This document shows positions 25,476 through 32,638 of a stretch of 64,000 nucleotides of DNA, one piece after another. The stretch's first letter is position 1. Each line of letters starts with the position of its first letter. The notes under the pieces are model-generated. The model did no database searches. It saw nothing but the letters and a program-made list of their open reading frames with translations, and was not told the DNA's origin. The stretch is from contig JAGAYR010000009.1 of assembly GCA_017940415.1 (NCBI GenBank), positions 1 through 64,000 of the forward strand. The letters run 5' to 3'. The stretch comes from Lachnospiraceae bacterium (GTDB taxonomy: Bacteria; Bacillota; Clostridia; Lachnospirales; Lachnospiraceae). The translations under genes were made by a program, and so were the position numbers.

Positions 25476-27278
25476 TTATATCTTTTTCCTGTATGCTTCG
25501 TACATCATCTCGCCTCTGCCCAATCCTATGAAGTACTCGATGCGGGATTTGAGCTCGGGATCAAGATCGAAGAGTTTTACGAGTTCGGGATTGTAACGTG
25601 TTCCAGAGTATTTTGACATTTCTGCGAAGACCTCATCGGGGGTCTTCGCTTTTTTGTAATTTCTTCCATACTGATCCGTGGCTGCATCAAGGCAGTCACA
25701 GATGGTGATGATATCGATTGCGGGACGGTAAGGAGTGTTGTGGTCGTAATCCTCGGGATATCCTCCTGAACCGTCATAGTAACAGTGATGCCCTGCCGCA
25801 ACATCGCGGTAGATGAAGAGTTCGGGATCCTTTTCCATAAACTTTGCACCGTATTCGGGATGCTTTTTTATGGAGTCGAATTCTTCGCTTCCCAGTTTTC
25901 TGCACTGGAGGTTTATGATGTCGGCAATACGTGTTTTGCCTACGTCATGGAAGAGCCCGCAGTGTCGCAGGTATTCCGGAATGTCTTCTTGTACCGGAAG
26001 GTCTTTGAAGAATTCCGGCATGTACTTAAGAGCACTTTCCGCAAATACTTTGGCAAGTTCCGACACTATAACGGAATGGAGATAGGTCGGGAGCTGACGT
26101 CTTACGATAAAGTCCAGAATGTAGTCTTCTTTTTCTTTTCTCGTATCCAGATATTCAACGGTCTGATAACACCACTGGGCGAGAACGTCGTTTATGAACT
26201 GTGATGGGAAGTCTTTGTACTTGGTGAAAAGATTCTCTTTGGTGGACTCTATCAGGTAGGAAATGATCTTAGCGGTCTTTTCGCTGTTCTCAACATGTTT
26301 TGCGAGGCGGAGCATCAGGAGCGGTCCGTTGTTCAAGAAATGCTGTTCTTCAACGCTCTGTTTTCCCGCTTCCTCGAATTTGACCAGACATGCCTTGTAA
26401 TATTCCAGATATTTATCAAGGGCGCCTTCGTATGTCTCTTCGCCGCTGATTATTCTTGAATGCAGATACAGACCGTATACGCGATCATTGTAATCGGTGA
26501 TGGACTTAGCCTTTGCGGAGTCTTCCGCAAACAGTCTTCCGGAATAATCGTAGAGATATTTCTGAACTTCTTCGTCAGCTTCTTCTATATGTTCCTCAAC
26601 GCACATCCAGTCCTTGTTCATGATCTCGATGATCTCAAGGATGTTTTCGTTGTCTTTGTCCATTGCCTGAACCACGTCACTGTTCCAGAATTCGTTGGCC
26701 TTTTTGTGACGCAGGTAGGAACGGTTAATGTCAAAGTCCGGATTTTCGGTATCGATAACAACGTAGTTGTACCACGCGACCCAGACGCCGCGTCTTGCTG
26801 AAGGTGTAAATTCGCTGTAGTGGTCGCAAAGTGCAAAGATCTTCTCGAGGTATTCGTCGCTCATTTTCATCTGTCCCGAGCCACGGTTTCTGATCTCACA
26901 TATTTCGTAGAAGATAGCTTTATAGACGAAGATCAGCTTTTCGTAGTCATCGCTGCCTTCGTAGAATTCCTGAAGTTTTTTGAGAAGAGGGAAGATAACG
27001 ACATAATCGTCATAATCGCCGTTGTACATCTCGACAACGCGTTCGTACAGCGCCTGCATCTCATCGGCAGACATGTCCCTTTCCAAAAGAGAACGCAGTT
27101 CACTGAGGACCTGTTCGTTTCTGCAGGCGATCTCTGTAAGTTCACGTGCACGATCCTCAAGCCGGTCGATCCACTCTTTTTTCGGGAGTTTGTTAAAGAG
27201 GGCTTCGTTCAGCTCTTCCTGACGATCCATGTTATTACAGTATTCGGTTATCAGTTTTCCGATATCCGTTTGAGCCAT
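25476..27278 (-). CDS. HD-GYP domain protein, probable cyclic-di-GMP phosphodiesterase
   Basis: A 600-residue cytoplasmic protein. The first 400 residues are helical with no recognised sensor; tetratricopeptide-like packing is possible. The C-terminal HD-GYP domain has HDVGK, a downstream HP, and HHCYYDGSGGYP, the paired motifs that bind metals and define c-di-GMP hydrolysing HD-GYP proteins. The start at 27278 is preferred because GGGGAG lies 6 nt upstream; the ORF could extend 7 codons further without a ribosome site. No diguanylate cyclase is in the window. Confidence 0.88.
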   Translation of the reverse strand: MAQTDIGKLITEYCNNMDRQEELNEALFNKLPKKEWIDRLEDRARELTEIACRNEQVLSELRSLLERDMSADEMQALYERVVEMYNGDYDDYVVIFPLLKKLQEFYEGSDDYEKLIFVYKAIFYEICEIRNRGSGQMKMSDEYLEKIFALCDHYSEFTPSARRGVWVAWYNYVVIDTENPDFDINRSYLRHKKANEFWNSDVVQAMDKDNENILEIIEIMNKDWMCVEEHIEEADEEVQKYLYDYSGRLFAEDSAKAKSITDYNDRVYGLYLHSRIISGEETYEGALDKYLEYYKACLVKFEEAGKQSVEEQHFLNNGPLLMLRLAKHVENSEKTAKIISYLIESTKENLFTKYKDFPSQFINDVLAQWCYQTVEYLDTRKEKEDYILDFIVRRQLPTYLHSVIVSELAKVFAESALKYMPEFFKDLPVQEDIPEYLRHCGLFHDVGKTRIADIINLQCRKLGSEEFDSIKKHPEYGAKFMEKDPELFIYRDVAAGHHCYYDGSGGYPEDYDHNTPYRPAIDIITICDCLDAATDQYGRNYKKAKTPDEVFAEMSKYSGTRYNPELVKLFDLDPELKSRIEYFIGLGRGEMMYEAYRKKI

Positions 27279-27328
27279 ATATGTCTCCCCTATAGACACT
27301 ATAATATCACAAAAATGTTAACAAGTGG

Positions 27329-27386
27329 GAAGATTCCACGGTTCCATAGGGTCCTGTCGCGCCACCCCCGAAACCGCGGAATCTTC
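27329..27386. repeat. Palindromic element between divergent genes
   Basis: GAAGATTCCACGGTT (27329-27343) is mirrored by AACCGCGGAATCTTC (27372-27386), 14 of 15 positions complementary, with a 28-nt GC-rich centre. It resembles the REP-type palindromes in form but not in sequence. It lies between the HD-GYP gene start and the ABC leader promoter. Confidence 0.6.
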
Positions 27387-27403
27387 ACTGCAGAGATTTT
27401 TTC

Positions 27404-27432
27404 TTGACAAAGTTTTTTTTATTCGTTATGTT
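27404..27432 (+). promoter_or_regulatory. Promoter of the ABC exporter leader
   Basis: TTGACA (27404-27409), a 17-bp spacer rich in T, and TATGTT (27427-27432). It would start a leader of about 250 nt ahead of the ABC exporter genes. Confidence 0.75.
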
Positions 27433-27497
27433 ACATAGTGTCTGTAGTGAGACAACTTGAAACTATTAACCGCGTTTACAGAAAGGAGGCAATTAAA

Positions 27498-27578
27498 TTG
27501 ATTAAGTTAAGAAATTATCAGAATAATCTACTTATGATTAATACTTACAGCCTCCGGAAAGGGTCTATGCAGGTATAA
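27498..27578 (+). CDS. Putative leader peptide of the ABC exporter operon
   Basis: A 26-codon ORF with a TTG start exactly 8 nt after AAAGGAGG, the best ribosome site in the neighbourhood. The peptide ends RKGSMQV. It sits between a consensus promoter and a strong terminator, the arrangement of BmrB, the leader peptide that controls the bmrCD multidrug exporter of Bacillus subtilis by ribosome-mediated attenuation. CCGGAA in its late codons (27554-27559) repeats the 5' arm of the terminator and could pair with its 3' arm, giving an antiterminator. The peptide shares no sequence similarity I can recall with BmrB; the analogy is by layout. Confidence 0.6.
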   Translation: MIKLRNYQNNLLMINTYSLRKGSMQV

Positions 27579-27626
27579 TGTGGTCGCACGGCCATATTGC
27601 AACTGTATAGCGGTTTTTACCATAAT

Positions 27627-27656
27627 GCCGGAAGCTAAGCTTCCGGCTATTTTTTT
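27627..27656 (+). terminator. Terminator/attenuator before the ABC exporter
   Basis: GCCGGAAGC / GCTTCCGGC stem with a TAA loop, then TATTTTTTT. It lies between the leader ORF and the first ABC gene, with no gene in between, so it is placed to act as a conditional attenuator. Confidence 0.85.
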
Positions 27657-27695
27657 ACCTTTTCGGACGTTTTGAGATAGGATGTGATTTTGAAA

Positions 27696-29444
27696 ATGAA
27701 GGAAAAATTCAGTTTATTTAAACATATAAAGCGCCACTTATGGCAGTACATAATAGCGCTTACATCGCTGATCCTCTCGGTCACGGTTTCCATGATCGTG
27801 CCTGAGGTTCAGAGACACATAGTTGACGATGTCATAGTCGAGGGGAAGATCGAGCTTCTTTTTAAGCTCCTCGTGATCTATGCCTGTCTGGGTGCATCCC
27901 GTGCGCTCTTCCAGTACATCAAGGAGTACTCTTTTGACTCCGTGTCCTCCAAGGTTGTCGTCGGAGTAAGGCGTGACCTGTTCAGACATATCCAGGGTCT
28001 TGATACGAGTTACTTTGATAAAAACAATACCGGTGAGATCATGGCCAGACTCAAGGAGGACATTGACAAGGTTTGGGAGGCTCTCTCTTTTATCTCCATG
28101 CTCCTCATTGAAGTCGCTTTTCATACAGTCTTTATTCTGGTGTGCATGATAAGACTTAATGCTTACATGGCCATCATTCCCTTTATCGCCATCGTGGTCT
28201 GCGGATTCCTTGCGGTAAAGATGGATAAAAAGCTGGACGTGGTATTCGGCGAGATATCCGAGGAGAATGCGGTTCTCAACACTACCTGTGAGGAGAATAT
28301 AGCAGGTGTCCGTACCGTCAAAGCATTTGCAAGGGAAGGACACGAGATAAGCAAGTTCAGGAAGCACAATGATAAGTACAAGGAACTGAACGTTGACCTG
28401 TCTAAGGTTTTCGTTAAGTACTATCCTTTCTTCTCATTTGTATCCGGAATAGTTCCCCTTCTTGTTATCGCCGTGGGCGGTGTGTTCTATGTAAAGGGAA
28501 TGTTCGGTATCACCCTGGGTGTTATCACCGCATACATCACTTACTCCAACAACATCGTATGGCCCATGGAGATGTTGGGATGGCTTACCAACAGTTTCTC
28601 GGAAGCCGTAGCATCCGTTAAGAAGCTGAACAAGATCTATGACGAAGTATCAACCATAAACGATCCCGAGAACCCTGTGGTTCTTGAGAAAGTAAAGGGT
28701 ACCGTTACCTTTGACAACGTCGGATTTCATAAAGAGGACATGCACGATATTCTGAAAGGAATATCCTTCGAGATCCCCGCCGGAAAAACCCTTGGAATAA
28801 TGGGTGCAAGCGGCGCGGGTAAAACTTCGATCGTCTCACTACTTACAAGACTTTATGATGTCACCGAAGGAGAGATAAGGCTTGACGGTGTACCCATCAG
28901 AAACCTGACTCTTAAGCAGCTCAGAGGAAGCATATCGCTCGTAATGCAGGATGTATTCCTTTTCTCGGATACCATCGCTGAAAATATCAAGATGGGACGT
29001 CGTCACAATATAAGTGACAGAGTTATAAGACGTTCCAGCAAAAATGCGGGTGCCAGCGAATTCATCGACAAGATGGATAAGGGTTATGACACCGTTATCG
29101 GAGAGCGCGGCGTAGGCCTTTCAGGCGGACAGAAGCAGCGTATTTCCATCGCGCGTGCATTTGCCAAGGAACTCCCCATTCTGGTAATGGACGATTCCAC
29201 CTCTGCACTTGATATGGAGACTGAGCGTGATATCCAGAAGAGGTTAAAGAGCCTTACCGAAATGACCAAAATTATCATCGCGCATCGTATCAGTTCCGTT
29301 AAGGATGCGGATGAGATCATAGTGCTCGATGAGGGTAAGATTGCGGAACGCGGAACCCACGACGAGCTGCTTGCACTTAAGGGCCTCTACTACGAGACTT
29401 ATGTGTCTCAGTACGGTGAGCCCGTATTAAAGGAGGTGATCTAA
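27696..29444 (+). CDS. Heterodimeric ABC exporter, subunit with degenerate Walker B
   Basis: A 582-residue half exporter: six membrane segments (about residues 1-310) fused to an ATPase domain. Walker A is GASGAGKTS and the signature LSGGQKQRIS, but Walker B reads LVMDDSTSALD, with Asp where the catalytic Glu normally stands. This is the hallmark of the subunit forming the non-hydrolytic site in heterodimeric exporters such as BmrCD or TM287/288. Substrates are probably drugs or peptides. The start is uncertain: ATG at 27696 is used, while TTG at 27690 has better spacing to AGGA and GTG at 27684 is also in frame. The 3' end carries a full anti-16S ribosome site for the partner gene. Confidence 0.92.
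   Translation: MKEKFSLFKHIKRHLWQYIIALTSLILSVTVSMIVPEVQRHIVDDVIVEGKIELLFKLLVIYACLGASRALFQYIKEYSFDSVSSKVVVGVRRDLFRHIQGLDTSYFDKNNTGEIMARLKEDIDKVWEALSFISMLLIEVAFHTVFILVCMIRLNAYMAIIPFIAIVVCGFLAVKMDKKLDVVFGEISEENAVLNTTCEENIAGVRTVKAFAREGHEISKFRKHNDKYKELNVDLSKVFVKYYPFFSFVSGIVPLLVIAVGGVFYVKGMFGITLGVITAYITYSNNIVWPMEMLGWLTNSFSEAVASVKKLNKIYDEVSTINDPENPVVLEKVKGTVTFDNVGFHKEDMHDILKGISFEIPAGKTLGIMGASGAGKTSIVSLLTRLYDVTEGEIRLDGVPIRNLTLKQLRGSISLVMQDVFLFSDTIAENIKMGRRHNISDRVIRRSSKNAGASEFIDKMDKGYDTVIGERGVGLSGGQKQRISIARAFAKELPILVMDDSTSALDMETERDIQKRLKSLTEMTKIIIAHRISSVKDADEIIVLDEGKIAERGTHDELLALKGLYYETYVSQYGEPVLKEVI
29430..29441 (+). promoter_or_regulatory. Full-length Shine-Dalgarno
   Basis: AAGGAGGTGATC is complementary over 12 nt to the usual 16S rRNA 3' end. 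It lies inside the last codons of the first ABC subunit and directs the second subunit, whose ATG overlaps the stop. Confidence 0.85.
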
Positions 29445-31210
29445 TGGCCGCCAATTCCATAAGAGAAGATGAGGATATATCGACAGTAAAAAAGTCGGTG
29501 ACTATAAAAAGACTCCTCAGTTATTTATTCAGATACAAAAAGACAATAGTGATCGTAATGTTCATCATGGCCTATTGTGTAGCGGTAAGCCTTATCAACC
29601 CGCTCATCATCGAATCAGCCATAGATGATTACATTACACCCGGAAATATCAAAGGCGTATTTGTACTTGTGGGTATCGCACTTGCGATGAATGCGTTAAA
29701 AGTAGTACTCGTGAAGATCAGAATGTATGTGATGAGTAAGATGACCAACTCCATCATTCAGACGATTCGTGAAGAAGTATTTACCCATCTTCAGACACTG
29801 GGATTTAAATTCTTTGATTCACGTCCCACGGGTAAGATCCTTTCCCGTGTAATGGGTGATGTTAACTCACTCAAGCAGGTGCTTCAGAACTTTGTCATCA
29901 CACTGCTCCCCGACTTTATTACGGTTGTAGCGGTAATGGTGATCATGCTCATCAAGAATTTCCGTCTTGCACTTGCCGGAATGGTGGGACTTCCCATTCT
30001 TATCGCCGGACTTCTCATTATCGAGAATCTGTGCCGTGTAAGATGGCAGATCCACAGGAAGAAGTCATCCAACCTGAACGCATTCCTTCACGAGGATATC
30101 TCTGGAATAAGGATCATCAAAACCTTTGCCGCAGAGGATGAGGCTTTGGAGACATTTGATGAACTTACCAAAGAACATCGTGACAGCTTTATGGATGCCA
30201 TAAGGGTTAATGATGCCTTTAATTCCGTTATCGAATTAAGTACCGCGGTAAGTATCATATGCATGCTTTACGTTGCTGTAACGGTCCTTCATATGGATGC
30301 AACAAACGTAGGACTTCTTGTGGCTTTCTCAAGCTACCTGTCACTTTTCTGGCAGCCCATTGCCAACCTTGGAAGCTTCTATAACCAGATCATTACAAAT
30401 CTGGCTGCGGCAGAGCGTGTGTTTGAAGTCATCGATCTTGAACCTGAGATCAAAGACGGTGAGAGAGTAGGGGAAATGCCTGCAATCACCGGACGAGTTC
30501 GTTTCAGGAATGTTGGATTTGCATATGAGGACGGAGTACCCGTTCTTGATGACGTAAACTTTGATATCACCCCCGGAGAAACAATAGCACTGGTCGGACC
30601 TACGGGCGCCGGCAAGACCACCATCGTAAATCTGATCTCCAGATTCTATGATGTGCAGACCGGATCCGTTATCGTAGATGATACCGATGTTAAAGATGTT
30701 TCGATCGACAGCCTAAGAAGTCAGCTTGGCATAATGACTCAGGATAATTATCTGTTTACCGGAACCATTCGTGAGAATATCAGATATGGTAAACTTGATG
30801 CCACTGACGAAGAGATAGAAGAAGCCTGCAGGAGGGTAAATGCTCATGATTTCATCATGAACCTGGAAAAGGGTTACGATACCGAGCTTACCGAAAGAGG
30901 CGGAGGACTCTCCGCAGGTCAGAAGCAGCTTCTTGCTTTTGCACGTACTATTTTGTCGGATCCCAAGATCCTTATTCTGGATGAGGCTACTTCATCCATC
31001 GATACCAAGTCTGAGATCCTCGTACAGAAAGGAATCGCAACAATCCTTAAAGGGCGAACATCTTTTGTCATCGCACACAGGCTTTCGACCATCAGAAATG
31101 CCGACAGGATTTTCGTTATTCAAAACGGCGGTATCGCAGAGAGCGGAAATCATGAAGAGCTTATGGCACGCAAAGGATTGTATTATAATCTGAATATGGC
31201 CCAGGCTTAA
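29444..31210 (+). CDS. Heterodimeric ABC exporter, subunit with canonical Walker B
   Basis: A 588-residue half exporter, six membrane segments then an ATPase domain. Walker A is GPTGAGKTT and Walker B is LILDEATSSID with the catalytic Glu, while the signature is LSAGQKQLL instead of LSGGQ. The degenerate signature here complements the degenerate Walker B of the preceding subunit, since one composite ATP site uses both. It is therefore the active-site partner of a heterodimer. The start overlaps the upstream TAA by one base and uses the 12-nt Shine-Dalgarno. Confidence 0.93.
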   Translation: MAANSIREDEDISTVKKSVTIKRLLSYLFRYKKTIVIVMFIMAYCVAVSLINPLIIESAIDDYITPGNIKGVFVLVGIALAMNALKVVLVKIRMYVMSKMTNSIIQTIREEVFTHLQTLGFKFFDSRPTGKILSRVMGDVNSLKQVLQNFVITLLPDFITVVAVMVIMLIKNFRLALAGMVGLPILIAGLLIIENLCRVRWQIHRKKSSNLNAFLHEDISGIRIIKTFAAEDEALETFDELTKEHRDSFMDAIRVNDAFNSVIELSTAVSIICMLYVAVTVLHMDATNVGLLVAFSSYLSLFWQPIANLGSFYNQIITNLAAAERVFEVIDLEPEIKDGERVGEMPAITGRVRFRNVGFAYEDGVPVLDDVNFDITPGETIALVGPTGAGKTTIVNLISRFYDVQTGSVIVDDTDVKDVSIDSLRSQLGIMTQDNYLFTGTIRENIRYGKLDATDEEIEEACRRVNAHDFIMNLEKGYDTELTERGGGLSAGQKQLLAFARTILSDPKILILDEATSSIDTKSEILVQKGIATILKGRTSFVIAHRLSTIRNADRIFVIQNGGIAESGNHEELMARKGLYYNLNMAQA

Positions 31211-31243
31211 TCGGTGTTCTTTTATAGAGAAAGGAATACAGTA

Positions 31244-32536
31244 TTGAACGAAGTGATAAATGATAATGAACTGATCCCGGTTATTCTCGTAGGACTAAGA
31301 ACCACCGAGCGTGAAGATGAATTCGATCACGCGATGAATGAGCTTGTAGCCCTTTGCGAAGCCTGCGATCTGGAAGTGCTGGCATCCATGACTCAGAAGC
31401 TTGAGCATCCCGACAACGCAACATGGATTGGCTCGGGCAAGGCTCAGGAGCTTGCCGAGGAAGTGAGAGTAAATGATGCTGAGCACGTTGTATGCCTCGG
31501 CAATCTTTCCCCGGCTCAGATGAAGAATCTTCAGAAGATCATAAAGGTTCCGGTATGGGACAGAACCAATCTCATACTGGAGATCTTCTCCAGAAGAGCA
31601 AGAACCCGTGAGGCAAGACTTCAGGTGGAATCAGCATATCTTCAGTATATGCTTCCCCGTCTTACCGGAATGTGGCAGCACCTCGGCCGTCAGAGCGGCG
31701 GCGGTGGCAGCAGAGCCAACAAGGGTGTGGGTGAGAAGCAGATAGAGCTTGACAGACGCCAGATCTCACACAGAATAACCGAATTGAAAAAAGAACTGGC
31801 AGAAGTGGAGCATACAAGAGATGTCCAAAGAAGCGGAAGGAGGCGTGACGGATATCCTCATGTAGCACTTGTGGGATATACCAATGCCGGAAAATCCACC
31901 CTCATGAACTGCCTGATCGGAATGACCGGAAAGTCTTCCGAGAAAGCGGATGAGAAGAAAGTCTTCGAAAAAGACATGCTCTTTGCAACACTTGATACAT
32001 CGGTCAGGAAGATATCCGTTCCCGGTAAAAAGACCTTCCTTTTGTCCGATACCGTAGGTTTCATTGAAAATATCCCTCACGACCTTATCAAGGCCTTCAG
32101 ATCAACTCTTTCCGAACTTAAATATGCGGATGTCCTTCTGATAGTAATGGATTCATCCGATCCCAATCACAAGGAGCATATGAGGATCACGGAAGATACA
32201 TTGAACGACCTTGACGCAAAGGGAATTCCCAGGATCTACGTGTATAACAAAGCAGATCTCCGTGATCCCGATATGACAGTGAAAAATATACCCGGAAGTG
32301 AATCGGTATATATCTCTGCCAAGAGCGGATACGGAATAGACGATCTCCTGAATTCATTGGAGAAGATATTCTGCGAAGGAGATAAGGATGTGGACATTGT
32401 AATCCCCTATACATCCGGGGAACTTCTGAACCGTATCCATAAAGAGGCCAAGGTTCTGACCGAGGATTACGTGGAAGAAGGAGTCCATATCACAGCCAAG
32501 GTTCCGGCGGTGCTGTGTGCATCCATGGGACTGTAG
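31244..32536 (+). CDS. hflX: GTPase HflX
   Basis: A 430-residue GTPase of the HflX family. The N-terminal HflX domain ends with the glycine-rich GGGGSRANKGVGEKQIE stretch, followed by a coiled coil and the G domain with GYTNAGKST (G1), DTVGF (G3) and NKAD (G4). HflX binds 50S and splits stalled or hibernating ribosomes, and in Firmicutes can confer macrolide-lincosamide tolerance, which suits its place after a drug-type exporter. TTG at 31244 is chosen because AAGGA is 8 nt upstream; a GTG ten codons earlier lacks a ribosome site. A terminator follows. Confidence 0.93.
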   Translation: MNEVINDNELIPVILVGLRTTEREDEFDHAMNELVALCEACDLEVLASMTQKLEHPDNATWIGSGKAQELAEEVRVNDAEHVVCLGNLSPAQMKNLQKIIKVPVWDRTNLILEIFSRRARTREARLQVESAYLQYMLPRLTGMWQHLGRQSGGGGSRANKGVGEKQIELDRRQISHRITELKKELAEVEHTRDVQRSGRRRDGYPHVALVGYTNAGKSTLMNCLIGMTGKSSEKADEKKVFEKDMLFATLDTSVRKISVPGKKTFLLSDTVGFIENIPHDLIKAFRSTLSELKYADVLLIVMDSSDPNHKEHMRITEDTLNDLDAKGIPRIYVYNKADLRDPDMTVKNIPGSESVYISAKSGYGIDDLLNSLEKIFCEGDKDVDIVIPYTSGELLNRIHKEAKVLTEDYVEEGVHITAKVPAVLCASMGL

Positions 32537-32587
32537 GCTCTACTTTATAATTTTTTAATAAAATGGTACTATGTTTGTACTAAAACT

Positions 32588-32616
32588 ATTGCATCCTGTA
32601 TAAGGATGCAATTTTT
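32588..32616 (+). terminator. Rho-independent terminator
   Basis: ATTGCATCCT / AGGATGCAAT form a perfect 10-bp stem with a GTATA loop and TTTT after it. It ends the hflX transcript and lies just before the glycosyltransferase start. Confidence 0.85.
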
Positions 32617-32638
32617 ATGGAGAAATACAGTATTTGTC

